Assembly: GCF_042432805.1 (NCBI RefSeq)
Contig: NZ_JBHLWO010000007.1
Span: forward strand, 62,001-126,000
Direction of reading: 5' to 3'
Length of the DNA: 64,000 bases
DNA from: Olivibacter oleidegradans
GTDB lineage: Bacteria; Bacteroidota; Bacteroidia; Sphingobacteriales; Sphingobacteriaceae
Below are positions 8,051 to 17,318 of the stretch, one piece after another. A model generated the notes under the pieces. It had not been told where the DNA came from, did not search any database, and saw nothing but the letters and a program-made list of their open reading frames with translations. Numbering within the stretch: position 1 is the stretch's first letter; each line of letters starts with the position of its first letter. The position numbers were made by a program, and so were the translations under genes.

Positions 8051-11000
8051 TTAAAAAGTTAAGTTTACACCAGCTGTAAATATGCGAGGCTGAGGATAAC
8101 TGCCATAATCATAACCGTAAATGAGGCCGGTGTTAGCACCGCCATGACTGGATCCTACTTCCGGGTCGTATCCCCGATAATTGGTGAAAACGTAGGCATT
8201 TTGGACCGTTACGTAAACCCGCAGTCGACTTAAGTTGATATTTTCAATCATTTTAGTTGGGAAAGTATACCCTAGGGTGATGTTTCTCAATCTAAAGAAA
8301 GATCCATCTTGCACAAAACGGTCGGAAATAGCACCGTTATTCAGATCGCCTGGACTTGGTCGTGGAACATCCGTGATATCTCCAGGGTTCCTCCACCGAC
8401 GGGTCCAATCGGTAAAGCCATTACTACTTGCGTTATACCCCTCTAAACCGGTTGCTAAATTATAGTTGAACACATCGTTTCCGTAGGAGAATTGTCCCAT
8501 GATACTTAAATCAAAATTCTTGTACTGGAAAGTGTTCGTTATACCACCAAAGAAATCGGGATTTGGATCACCAATAATTTGTCGATCATCCGGATTAGTA
8601 GGCGTGGTTGGGTCGCCATTTTGGTCTTCAAAATCAATCAGTCCGGTTTCGGGGTTGACACCGATCATTTTCCATCCATAAAAGGTTCCGAGGGGAAGTC
8701 CCGGTTGTGCAATATTTAACTCACCTACTCCTCCAAGAATCCTGTTAACAGGTAAAGACACCACCTTGTTGCGGTTGAACGTCATGTTGAGTGTGGTATT
8801 CCATTTAAATTCCCCCACAAGGTTTTGCGTTGACAGCTCAAATTCAAACCCTTTATTTTGGATTTCGCCGAAATTGGTGAATCTGTTTTGAAAGCCCGAA
8901 TTTGTGAGAACAGGTATTCCGATCAGCAAATCAGAGGTGTTTTTCAAATAGTAGTCTGCCAATAAGGAAATTCGATTACCGAAGAGACCTAAATCCAAGC
9001 CGATATCCCATTGTTTGGTGGTTTCCCATTTTAAGTTTTTATCTCCCAAAACATTAGGTATGAACCCAGGTAGGCCTAAATAATTCTGTCCACCTGTATA
9101 AAGCGAATAACTAGCATAGTTGCCGATATTCTGATTACCGGTAATCCCCCAGCTCGCCCTTAGTTTTAAATTGCTAATTGCTTTGATATCTTTAATAAAA
9201 TCCTCGTCCGACAACCTCCATGCAGCGGCAAACGAAGGAAAATACCCCCACCGGTTATTTTCTCCAAATCTAGAGGAGCCGTCAGCGCGGAAATTTGCTG
9301 TAAATAAATATTTCCCTTTAAAACCATAATTTACCCGAGCGAATCCTGATGCAATAGCCCATTCTTCAGGATATGAATTAGCTCCCGTTATAACACCTCC
9401 TGAAGAAATGTACTCAATATCGTTTGAAGGAAAATTAGAGCGTTGTGCATCAACAAATTCCAATCGCGACTCTTGAACAGAAAAACCTGCCAGCGCATTA
9501 ATACTGTGATCGCCGAAGGATTTGTCAAAACTTAATGTTGTTTCATTAATCCATAGTTGATCACGGGTGTTTCGTCTGGCACCTATTCCTCCCTGACTAG
9601 CAAAAGAACGCAATCCCTGCGGAGGCATAAAAAAAGTTTCATCAATAAAACTTAAATCGGTGCCGAAACTTGTTTTAAGTGCCAGTTCCGGTATAAAGCG
9701 ATATTCAGCCGAAGCGTTTGCCAACACCCTAAATGTCTGTGCATTGTTGGTGGGAAGTTCTAGCATGGCTACTGGATTTTCCCGAGAAGTGCTTACTTCA
9801 TCGAAGGCGTAGCTGCCATCCGGATTATAAACCGGAATATTTGGTGGCGCTACAATGCCGTTTTTTGTGGCTCCCTCTTTTGAGTTTTCTTCCTGAACGC
9901 GATCATTAATAGCCCTGGTTAGATTAATAGAAGTAGAGAAACGTAATTTTTCACTATGTTGATGGTCAAGATTAAGGCGGGCACTTAAACGGTTAAAATT
10001 TGAGTTTAACAGCACCCCGCCCTGTTTCATATAGCCGATTGAAGTATAATATTGTGTTTTTTCGCTGCCTCCGCTCGCTGACAATTCATAGTTACGTGTG
10101 GCGGCCGTACGGAAGATAGCATCTTGCCAGTCGGTGTTAATGTTGGGGTTTGCTAAGATCTGATCCGGGATGGCCGTGACGGTAGAATCCATTTCCATCC
10201 GATACTTATAATAATCCCGCATGTAATCTTGGTACTGTGCTGTGTTCATCATATCGTACCAACGTTCCTTCGGTACTTCAGAAAAACCTTCATACATATT
10301 GAAATTAAATGTACTTGTGCCCGCCTGTCCTTTTTTTGTGGTTATTAGTACAACACCGTTAGCCGCGCGTGCACCATATATAGAGGATGAGGCAGCATCT
10401 TTAAGTACTTCAACAGATTGTACATCCGACGGATTAATAGATGAAAGAATATTAATCCCCTGTGTACCGCCGCCAAAATTAAAATTCGTTCCACCTGTAA
10501 AATTTGTGGTACTATTTACGGGAATTCCATCTACTACATAAAGCGGGTCGGAGCTTGCATTGATTGAGGTCGTTCCGCGTACACGAATATTGAGGCCACC
10601 TCCAGGTGATCCCGATTTTTGCGTAACCTGAACACCGCCGGCTTTACCTTGAATAGCCTGTGTTACACTAGGCAATACATCATTTTCAATTTGATCACTT
10701 CCGATACTTGATACAGAGCTGGTTAATTTAGAGCGATCCATTGTTCCGTAACCGACAGCAACTACCTCCACTTCTTTTAAAGCTTGAGCCTCCTCACTAA
10801 GTGTTGTATTGACTACTTTTCTGTTGTTTACAAACTCCTCTTTCGTATCGTAGCCTAAAGAACTAAATACGAGTACAACATTGCCTGGTGCGGCTACACT
10901 GTATTTGCCCTGCTCATCCGTAATAACGCCTTCTTTTTTGCCTTTAATAGTTACGCTAACGCCCGGGATGGGGCCTTTTGTATCCCTTACAACACCGGTA

Positions 11001-11536
11001 ATTTTTTCTTGTGTACTATCTGTTTTTGCAGTGTCCGGTTTTACTTGTGTGCTGTCACGGCGAAGCGAATCATTGGCTATCTTGTTTGTATCCGGTGTAA
11101 CGTTAGCGGCAGGTTGAGACGAACTGGCCACAGGTTTTTCTATCAGTTGCAACTCGATATTAATCTCCTGCATTTTATTGACAGGTTCTTCTTTTGTTTG
11201 GTAACCGGAAGAGGCGAAAATTAACACGCCTATCGCTGGACTGTTGATAACATATTTTCCATCCTGGCCCGTTAGTACGCTGTCCCTTGAACCTTTAGGT
11301 TTTACAGAAACGTTAGCCAAAGGTTTGCCGGAAGAATCTGTGACCACGCCCTGTATCCGGATAGTATCGAGAACCGGTTTTTTCGTCGTGTCTTGCATGG
11401 TCGTGTCCTGATAGGAAAGAAGCAGATCCGATTTATTGCTTGCATGTGTGGTTTTTACGGTAGCGCCTTTTGAGTAATAGCCAAGGAGGATTAGGCTTAA
11501 GATAAATACAATTTGGGTGTAACGACTTCGTTTCAT
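8051..11536 (-). CDS. SusC/RagA-family TonB-linked outer-membrane transporter with two N-terminal CarboxypepD_reg-like domains
   Basis: A 1161-residue TonB-dependent transporter. After a signal peptide (to about residue 25) come two similar beta-sandwich domains, near 58-125 (I-Q-G-V-V-T-D-S-S-G-K-P) and 175-250 (I-T-G-V-V-R-D-T-K-G), joined by a Pro/Asp/Thr-rich linker. SusC proteins usually have one. The plug (V-E-V-V-A-V-G-Y-G, then G-G-G-L-N-I-R-V-R-G and D-P-L-Y-V-V-D-G-I-P) and the barrel, ending in a terminal aromatic residue, are complete. There is no STN domain, so no FecI/FecR-type signalling is expected. The ATG at 11536 is preferred to the TTG at 11575. It pairs with the SusD just downstream. 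Confidence 0.94.
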   Translation of the reverse strand: MKRSRYTQIVFILSLILLGYYSKGATVKTTHASNKSDLLLSYQDTTMQDTTKKPVLDTIRIQGVVTDSSGKPLANVSVKPKGSRDSVLTGQDGKYVINSPAIGVLIFASSGYQTKEEPVNKMQEINIELQLIEKPVASSSQPAANVTPDTNKIANDSLRRDSTQVKPDTAKTDSTQEKITGVVRDTKGPIPGVSVTIKGKKEGVITDEQGKYSVAAPGNVVLVFSSLGYDTKEEFVNNRKVVNTTLSEEAQALKEVEVVAVGYGTMDRSKLTSSVSSIGSDQIENDVLPSVTQAIQGKAGGVQVTQKSGSPGGGLNIRVRGTTSINASSDPLYVVDGIPVNSTTNFTGGTNFNFGGGTQGINILSSINPSDVQSVEVLKDAASSSIYGARAANGVVLITTKKGQAGTSTFNFNMYEGFSEVPKERWYDMMNTAQYQDYMRDYYKYRMEMDSTVTAIPDQILANPNINTDWQDAIFRTAATRNYELSASGGSEKTQYYTSIGYMKQGGVLLNSNFNRLSARLNLDHQHSEKLRFSTSINLTRAINDRVQEENSKEGATKNGIVAPPNIPVYNPDGSYAFDEVSTSRENPVAMLELPTNNAQTFRVLANASAEYRFIPELALKTSFGTDLSFIDETFFMPPQGLRSFASQGGIGARRNTRDQLWINETTLSFDKSFGDHSINALAGFSVQESRLEFVDAQRSNFPSNDIEYISSGGVITGANSYPEEWAIASGFARVNYGFKGKYLFTANFRADGSSRFGENNRWGYFPSFAAAWRLSDEDFIKDIKAISNLKLRASWGITGNQNIGNYASYSLYTGGQNYLGLPGFIPNVLGDKNLKWETTKQWDIGLDLGLFGNRISLLADYYLKNTSDLLIGIPVLTNSGFQNRFTNFGEIQNKGFEFELSTQNLVGEFKWNTTLNMTFNRNKVVSLPVNRILGGVGELNIAQPGLPLGTFYGWKMIGVNPETGLIDFEDQNGDPTTPTNPDDRQIIGDPNPDFFGGITNTFQYKNFDLSIMGQFSYGNDVFNYNLATGLEGYNASSNGFTDWTRRWRNPGDITDVPRPSPGDLNNGAISDRFVQDGSFFRLRNITLGYTFPTKMIENINLSRLRVYVTVQNAYVFTNYRGYDPEVGSSHGGANTGLIYGYDYGSYPQPRIFTAGVNLTF

Positions 11537-11742
11537 TCTTTGCTTTTTTACTATAATTGATTGTCTCGTCAGCAAGTGACGGGTTATCTTAACTGACGAT
11601 CAAAAAGCTTAACAAAAGATGATTTAATAAAGTTTGCGGTATTGTTATACAGATTTTGTAACTATTATATTGATAATCAAAGGATTGCTGTGTGGAAAAT
11701 CCGCTTTTTGTGGACTTTGGTACACATAATGTTGAAAAATTA

Positions 11743-11779
11743 AAAAAAAGTAAGGCTGTTCGATGGGCGAACAGCCTTA
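11743..11779 (-). terminator. Strong hairpin, probable tdk terminator on the minus strand
   Basis: A 12-bp perfect stem (11751-11762 with 11768-11779) and loop ATGGG. On the minus strand it is followed by a U8 run, making a good intrinsic terminator for tdk transcripts. On the plus strand the same stem precedes the SusC-like leader. Confidence 0.7.
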
Positions 11780-11826
11780 ACTTAACCAATTATAAACCTA
11801 AATTATGAGAAGGATCTTTATATAAA
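11779..11826 (+). promoter_or_regulatory. SusC-type 5' leader with no downstream SusC gene
   Basis: Directly after the hairpin the plus strand reads TTAACTTAACCAATTATAAA, then a short ATG ORF (M-R-R-I-F-I-stop, 11805-11825). From memory, this TTAACCAATTATAAACC block after a G/C-rich hairpin precedes many SusC genes in Sphingobacteriaceae. Here nothing coding follows. It may be the stump of a lost SusC gene or a small RNA. The match is recalled, not searched. Confidence 0.35.
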
Positions 11827-12004
11827 AACCAATGTGATGGTTGTCTATTACTTCAAACAAAGATAGCCAAGAGAACAAAAAAATTCTAAAATATAGTGTT
11901 AAATTTATGTTAATATAAGGTCAAAAATGATGTAAATAAACTGTATACCAATTGGGTATATAGTTAAAAACGCAAAAAACAAATGAATATTGTGTGACTC
12001 TAGG

Positions 12005-12586
12005 CTATTTATTTCCTTGATAAAAACAATTTCTGCAACGAGGTTCGTAACTCTCCTTTTCTCCTATGAGCACTCTGGTATTGCCGGTCGAAATTCTATA
12101 GGAATAGTTGGCGGGGGCTCCGCAACATACGCACACGGCATGAACCTTGGTAACATGTTCGGCAATAGCCATTAGGTTTGGAATTGGGCCAAAGGGTCTA
12201 CCCATATAATCCATGTCTAGCCCGGCGACAATAACCCTTATTCCTTTATTTGCCAGTATGTTACATACTTCGGGAAGATTGTCGTCAAAAAACTGCGCTT
12301 CATCGATGCCAACTACTTGAGTTTGTGTTCCCAATAATAAAATAGCAGAAGACATTTCCACAACCGTGGATTGAATACTATTCTTATCGTGTGAGACAAT
12401 TTCCGTTGTCGCGTAACGCGTATCAACAGTTGGCTTAAAAATCTCAACTTCCAACTTTGCTATTTGTGCCCTTCTCAATCTTCTAATCAGTTCCTCGGTT
12501 TTTCCGGAGAACATAGAACCACATATCACTTCTATACTTCCTTTCGGGCCTGTTTTGTTTATGAAATTATGCTCACTGAACAGCAT
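12005..12586 (-). CDS. tdk: Thymidine kinase (type II)
   Basis: Cytosolic salvage enzyme phosphorylating thymidine with ATP. The 193-residue protein has the P-loop G-S-M-F-S-G-K-T at 23-30, the D-E-A-Q-F-F catalytic segment, and the lasso region with zinc ligands C-V-C-C and C-R-N-C near the C-terminus. Length and motif order match bacterial type II kinases. It appears to be transcribed alone and ends before a strong terminator hairpin on the same strand. Confidence 0.96.
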   Translation of the reverse strand: MLFSEHNFINKTGPKGSIEVICGSMFSGKTEELIRRLRRAQIAKLEVEIFKPTVDTRYATTEIVSHDKNSIQSTVVEMSSAILLLGTQTQVVGIDEAQFFDDNLPEVCNILANKGIRVIVAGLDMDYMGRPFGPIPNLMAIAEHVTKVHAVCVCCGAPANYSYRISTGNTRVLIGEKESYEPRCRNCFYQGNK

Positions 12587-12728
12587 GGATTGTTGTTTTT
12601 ATTCTTTAACACTAAAATCACCTTAGAAAAAGGGATGCTAATATCGGCATTTATTTCTGGTTTTGCCGCTTGGCTTCGCTATAAGAAAGCATGGTTGCTT
12701 AATAATAACCAATAGAGCAAGATAGCTC

Positions 12729-12759
12729 TTGCCAATCCATGCTATTTTATCTAAGTTTG
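12729..12759 (+). promoter_or_regulatory. Promoter of the acidic unknown gene
   Basis: A TTG (12729-12731), 20 bp, then TAAGTTTG (12752-12759) fits the Bacteroidota consensus exactly. Transcription would start near 12765, about 40 nt before the ATG. Confidence 0.7.
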
Positions 12760-12805
12760 ACTAATATTCTTCAACATTTAGGATAAATAAGCGTTAATAC
12801 ATATT

Positions 12806-13969
12806 ATGGTAACACAGAAAAGCATTTTTGAAAAGATAGGTGGTCTGTTGCAGGATTTGACTGAACAGTATGAGTTTCTAAAGGAAAATCCAAAGGAACA
12901 ACAAGGTATTCATTTGGAACTTTTTGAGGCAAATATGACTTATCTAATGGGGCATGTAACGATATTAAAAAAACTCACCTCTTTGGATACCACAGAAAGT
13001 TATGCTAGCAATGTACAGGAGACAGGGCTCGATGCGAAAAAAGAGGAAAAGGCGGAGATTTCGATGCCTGAAATAAGTGCAGCGCAAGCAGTAGACGAAA
13101 AGGTAACCTTAAGGGAGGAAGAAGGCGAACAAACGTCTGCATTGAATTATGTAGATCAACAAGAAGTGAAAGAGACCTATTTTACGCCTGCCACAGCAAG
13201 TGAAGACGAAAAAGCCGAGGAATTTAAATTAGAGGATAAGCGCGATAAAAAAGAGGAGGAAAGAAGAGAACAGGGGGAATCAGGAGAACGGATCGATTAT
13301 CCTATAAATGACAGAAAACAACCAGAAGATACGGCTGAAGAAACAGCGGTTGTAAAAAGCAGCGAAGAAGATGATCAACAAATTCATACTGAGCGTATGC
13401 TGGAGAAGGACCCTGATGAAGAAGAGAAGGAAGAAGTAGATAGAACCGGTGTAGGATTTATGGGGGAAAACGAAGTAGAAAAGGAAAAAACAGAGAAAGA
13501 GACTATGTCGGCGGGAGAAGGGGAGCCCGTATCAAAACAGGTTATAGAGGAGGCCAAATCAGTTGTTATTCCGAATGATCAAAACAAGGCTGAGCCAAAA
13601 CAAGAAGAACCAAAGCGTCCAATGACCTTAAACGAATTGTTCTCTGCTCAACGTAAGCAAGAGCAAGGTATATTGAATGAACAGCAAGCGTCCGGTAATT
13701 TTGCCAAACAAGAATCCCCGACTACCACTAAACGGATTACGGATATAAAATCAGCTGTTAGTTTGAATGACAAGCTGCTATTTATCAAAGACTTGTTCAA
13801 TGGTTATAGTTTAGCTTATACAGAGGCGATTGAGCTCTTAAGCCGTTATGATAATTTTGCCGATGCGGATACCTTCCTGCAGAGTAATTATGCTCAAAAG
13901 AATAACTGGGCAAATAAACAAGCCACAGTAGATAAATTATATGCCATATTGCGGCAAAGATTCGCTTAA
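12806..13969 (+). CDS. Acidic, low-complexity hypothetical protein (387 aa)
   Basis: Function not recognised. Residues 1-65 form a predicted helical domain (F-E-K-I-G-G-L-L-Q-D-L-T, then L-E-L-F-E-A-N-M-T-Y-L). Residues 66-290 are a disordered, Glu/Lys-rich linker. Residues about 310-387 form a second helical domain (L-N-D-K-L-L-F-I-K-D-L-F-N-G-Y, then A-T-V-D-K-L-Y-A-I-L-R-Q-R-F). This C-terminal block resembles a conserved Bacteroidota hypothetical family, so the folded ends are likely the functional parts. There is no signal peptide or membrane segment, so it is cytosolic. It has its own promoter and a terminator, and converges on rodA. A role with the adjacent shape operon is possible but unsupported. 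Confidence 0.75.
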   Translation: MVTQKSIFEKIGGLLQDLTEQYEFLKENPKEQQGIHLELFEANMTYLMGHVTILKKLTSLDTTESYASNVQETGLDAKKEEKAEISMPEISAAQAVDEKVTLREEEGEQTSALNYVDQQEVKETYFTPATASEDEKAEEFKLEDKRDKKEEERREQGESGERIDYPINDRKQPEDTAEETAVVKSSEEDDQQIHTERMLEKDPDEEEKEEVDRTGVGFMGENEVEKEKTEKETMSAGEGEPVSKQVIEEAKSVVIPNDQNKAEPKQEEPKRPMTLNELFSAQRKQEQGILNEQQASGNFAKQESPTTTKRITDIKSAVSLNDKLLFIKDLFNGYSLAYTEAIELLSRYDNFADADTFLQSNYAQKNNWANKQATVDKLYAILRQRFA

Positions 13970-13998
13970 TAGTGTTTGACACGATTGTTCAATGAGAT

Positions 13999-14030
13999 AA
14001 TCCAGGTATCTTCGAGTGCCTGGATTTTTT
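13999..14030 (+). terminator. Intrinsic terminator after the acidic unknown gene
   Basis: A 10-bp stem with one G-U pair (13999-14008 with 14017-14026) and an 8-nt loop is followed by T-run to 14030. It lies between convergent stop codons. Confidence 0.75.
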
Positions 14031-14031
14031 A

Positions 14032-15297
14032 TTAAACAACTCCTTTTCTGTTCGAGTCAAATTTCAGTAGGATAAAGAGCAGCAGGGTGAAACTCAGTAG
14101 AGAAGAGCCTCCATAGCTAAGGAAAGGTAGCGGGATACCAATGACAGGTACAATCCCTATTGTCATACCGATATTGATAAAAAAATGAAAAAAGAAAATG
14201 GAGGCAACACCATAGCCATATATTCTGGCAAATGCGGATCGCTGTCGTTCTGCCAGCTGGGTTATCCTCAGTAGTAAGGTCATATACAGCAATACAATAA
14301 CCATTGAACCAACAAAACCCCATTCTTCACCTACTGTGCAAAAAATAAAATCCGTACTTTGTTCGGGAACGAAGTTATATTTTGTCTGGGTTCCCTGTAA
14401 ATATCCCTTTCCAAAAAGCTGCCCCGACCCGATGGCTATTTTGGATTGATTCAGGTTGTAACCCTGTCCTCGGGGATCATCTACTTTTCCGAGAATTACA
14501 TCAATCCGATTGCGTTGGTGCGACTGTAAAACATGTTCGTAAGCAAAATCAACCAGCAATACAAAAACAGCAGAGGCTATAAAAGCAATTACAATTGACT
14601 GAATTACTTTACGGCTTCTTTTAAACATATAGATTGACAATGCCGCTAATATAGCGAGTACGCCAATGATATACCACTGGGAGAAAAGTAGCGTAAGAAT
14701 AAAGAGAATGATACAGATAAATGCGAATGCGAGGAATTGACCCGAGACATAGCCTTCACGATAAAAAACAAGCGTAAGTGCAAAGAAGGTAAGTGCAGAG
14801 CCCGTGTCCGGTTGAAGCATGATGAGAAGTACCGGTACAAAAAGGATGAGTGCCCCAAATACCAAAGTTTTAAGATTTGGCATTTTATTGCTATGTGAAC
14901 TTAAATACCTTGCCAATAGTAAGCAAGAGCCCAATTTAGCAAATTCTGAAGGTTGCAACCTAAAGGTGCCGATTGGAATCCAAGCTTGGTTACCGCCCAC
15001 GTTGCGTCCTACGATTAAAACGATGACCAAGAGAAGAAGAGTAATCCCGTACAGAATTGGGGATATATAATTGTAAAATTTACCATCGATAATCATCACT
15101 GCACAAGCAACTAACAAACACACTAAAATGTAAATGAACTGTTTACCATAATTGGTGCTCAGGCTTATTAAGCTGGCGTGTTGTGGGTCAAAGACGGCAG
15201 CACGAATATTAAACCAGCCGATAATACAAAGGGTCAACCAGATGAATACTGTTATCCAATCAATAGAGCCACCGTATATTTTTTTTGTTTGATTCAT
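14032..15297 (-). CDS. rodA: Rod-shape-determining SEDS peptidoglycan polymerase
   Basis: A 421-residue SEDS-family glycosyltransferase that polymerises lipid II for side-wall growth with PBP2. About ten membrane segments are visible. Key blocks include L-Q-P-S-E-F-A-K with L-L-A-R-Y-L, M-L-Q-P-D-T-G-S-A-L containing the catalytic-type Asp, the large-loop E-Q-S-T-D-F-I-F, and the C-terminal G-I-P-L-P-F-L-S-Y-G-G-S-S. It is the last gene of the mreB-mreC-mreD-mrdA-rodA operon, 5 bp after mrdA. It ends next to a convergent terminator. Confidence 0.95.
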   Translation of the reverse strand: MNQTKKIYGGSIDWITVFIWLTLCIIGWFNIRAAVFDPQHASLISLSTNYGKQFIYILVCLLVACAVMIIDGKFYNYISPILYGITLLLLVIVLIVGRNVGGNQAWIPIGTFRLQPSEFAKLGSCLLLARYLSSHSNKMPNLKTLVFGALILFVPVLLIMLQPDTGSALTFFALTLVFYREGYVSGQFLAFAFICIILFILTLLFSQWYIIGVLAILAALSIYMFKRSRKVIQSIVIAFIASAVFVLLVDFAYEHVLQSHQRNRIDVILGKVDDPRGQGYNLNQSKIAIGSGQLFGKGYLQGTQTKYNFVPEQSTDFIFCTVGEEWGFVGSMVIVLLYMTLLLRITQLAERQRSAFARIYGYGVASIFFFHFFINIGMTIGIVPVIGIPLPFLSYGGSSLLSFTLLLFILLKFDSNRKGVV

Positions 15298-15302
15298 GAA
15301 TG

Positions 15303-17276
15303 TTATCTTCCTTCGCTGTTTTTGTATTCGATGCGCCTTTTCAATTCATTAATAACTGCCACTTCATTATGTTTAACATAGCTTTCGCGCTTTCTTGATT
15401 GCGGTTTATTGCCGTTTGCTTTACTGATAACCGGTTCCGTAGTATTTTTAGGAGGCTCGGGCACGATTAAATTGCTTTCTTTCAATACTCTTTCTTGTAC
15501 AGCTTTAGACATGCTGATGGTATCTTTTAGGTATTTTTCAACCATCATACTTGCTATTGGCGCTGCATAGGTTGCACCATAGCCTACATTTTCTACGAAA
15601 ACAGCAATGGCAATTTTTGGATTTACCCTTGGAGCAAAAGCAAAGAAAACGGAGTGGTGTTTACCGTGAGGGTTTTGAGCTGTACCGGTTTTTCCACACA
15701 TTTCTATATCCGGGATTCGAATATTGGCATTATATTTAACGACGCGGCTCATTCCTTCTATAACCGGCTCAAAGTATTTCTGGTCGATGCCAACAGGTAT
15801 TTTCTCAATAAACTCCTTCTTTACTACTTTTTTTTCTCCGATGGATTTTATCAGGTGCGGTCGAAAGTAATACCCTCGGTTGGCAACGATTGCCATGATA
15901 TTGGCCATTTGTAAAGTGGTAATTTCAACCTCTCCTTGTCCAATGGAGTTTGAGATATTGTATCCTGAACCCCATTTATCGTTTCCATAACGTTTGGAAT
16001 AGAAGTCGGCCGTCGGAAGAAGTCCCTTTTTCTCATTTGGAAGATCGACGCCCAATTCCTGGGCGACACCAAATTTCATGATAGCATCTCGCCAAAGTGA
16101 ATAGGCTTTAGTTGACTTCATTTTTCGTTGATCAATCATTCTTGCATATACATGGCCAAAATAAGTATTGCAAGAGCCTTGAATAGCTGCAGGAAGATCG
16201 ATCGTGCCATGAACGTGGGTACAGCGCATAAAGCCTCTACCTCCTCCATAACTGTAACCACCGGGACAATTCCATCGGGTATGCTCATCGATCATGCCTG
16301 CCTGTTGCGCTACGAGTGCACTTACAACCTTAAACACTGATCCTGGAGGATATTGAGCCTGAATGGGGCGAATGAACATAGGTTTATTGGGATCATTCAG
16401 CAACTTCATGTAATTATTACCCCGTTCCCTCCCCACCATTAGATTCGGATCGTAGCTTGGGGTACTGGCAAAGGCCAAAATTTCTCCTGTTGAGGGTTCT
16501 ATGGCAACTACCGAGCCACGCTTATTCTTCATGAACTTTTCAGCAAGTTTTTGCAATTCTAAATCAAGAGAAGAGACAAGGCCTTCTCCTGCGACCGCGA
16601 GGGTGTCGTACTTTCCATCCATAAAGTGTCCCTTTGGACGATTAAAGGCGTCAACCATTAAATTCTGTACTCCGCGTTGGCCTCTTAATAGTTCTTCATA
16701 AGCACGCTCCACCCCGCTTACTCCGATGTAATCACCAGGACGGTAAAAGTTATTGGATCGCTCAATATCTTTTTCCGTAACTTCATTGATATAGCCCAGA
16801 AATTGAGCGGCAACCGAATCCGGATAGCTTCGTACCGTTCGATTTTGAACGTAGAATCCCCTGAATTGGAATAATTTCTCCTGTAGTCTGGCGTACGTTT
16901 GCGCTGATAATTGTTTTTCAAATATGGATGCACGATAGGGAGAAAAGTTGACAGCTTTTTGATAACGCTTATCAAAGCCTTCTTTGTCAATACCGATCAG
17001 CTCGCAAAGTGCCAAGGTGTCAAAAGGCTTGACCTCTCTTGGAGTGACCATTAGATCGTAAACCGGTTCGTTTTGAACCAATATTTTGCCATTTCGATCT
17101 AAAATAACGCCTCTAGCGGGATAGATAACAACTTTTCTTAATACGTTATTGTTTGCAGAGAGTATATACGAATCGTCGATGATTTGTAGATAAAAAAGTC
17201 GACAAGCCAATAAAAAGGCAGCTATTATAAAGATTCCTTGAACGACGTACTTTCTTTCAAAAAAACTGTTATTCAT
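15303..17276 (-). CDS. mrdA: Penicillin-binding protein 2 (class B transpeptidase)
   Basis: A 657-residue inner-membrane D,D-transpeptidase of the elongasome. One N-terminal membrane helix (about 13-32) anchors a dimerisation domain (R-G-V-I-L-D-R-N-G at 55-63) and the transpeptidase domain: S-V-F-K with active Ser313 and Lys316, S-C-N at 368-370, and K-T-G in C-G-K-T-G-T-A. The C-terminal 50 residues are a basic tail beyond the usual end. It sits between mreD and rodA, and its polymerase partner is the adjacent RodA. The ATG at 17276 is the only start that keeps the membrane helix. Confidence 0.95.
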   Translation of the reverse strand: MNNSFFERKYVVQGIFIIAAFLLACRLFYLQIIDDSYILSANNNVLRKVVIYPARGVILDRNGKILVQNEPVYDLMVTPREVKPFDTLALCELIGIDKEGFDKRYQKAVNFSPYRASIFEKQLSAQTYARLQEKLFQFRGFYVQNRTVRSYPDSVAAQFLGYINEVTEKDIERSNNFYRPGDYIGVSGVERAYEELLRGQRGVQNLMVDAFNRPKGHFMDGKYDTLAVAGEGLVSSLDLELQKLAEKFMKNKRGSVVAIEPSTGEILAFASTPSYDPNLMVGRERGNNYMKLLNDPNKPMFIRPIQAQYPPGSVFKVVSALVAQQAGMIDEHTRWNCPGGYSYGGGRGFMRCTHVHGTIDLPAAIQGSCNTYFGHVYARMIDQRKMKSTKAYSLWRDAIMKFGVAQELGVDLPNEKKGLLPTADFYSKRYGNDKWGSGYNISNSIGQGEVEITTLQMANIMAIVANRGYYFRPHLIKSIGEKKVVKKEFIEKIPVGIDQKYFEPVIEGMSRVVKYNANIRIPDIEMCGKTGTAQNPHGKHHSVFFAFAPRVNPKIAIAVFVENVGYGATYAAPIASMMVEKYLKDTISMSKAVQERVLKESNLIVPEPPKNTTEPVISKANGNKPQSRKRESYVKHNEVAVINELKRRIEYKNSEGR

Positions 17277-17318
17277 GTGCTAGTAGAATATTGGCTTTTC
17301 AATGAAGGATACACCATA

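Larger units (their letters stand above)
11537..12004. other. Gene-free region between susC and tdk
   Basis: No protein-coding gene is supported here. The segment holds the upstream region of the SusC gene, a strong hairpin (11751-11779) and, on the plus strand, a conserved-looking leader ending in a six-codon ORF (see separate entries). From 11830 to 12004 it is AT-rich with no recognised feature. Confidence 0.6.

Noticed and set aside
8051..11575. TTG start for the SusC gene at 11575
   Set aside because: It would place 13 residues before a standard signal peptide; the ATG at 11536 is better.
11589..11789. 66-codon frame on the minus strand upstream of susC
   Set aside because: It runs through the terminator hairpin and A-tract, has no family likeness, and has no start context.
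12464..12715. Open frame on the plus strand overlapping the 5' end of tdk
   Set aside because: Most of it is antisense to tdk. The tail beyond tdk encodes only about 26 hydrophobic residues with no start signal or known homologue.
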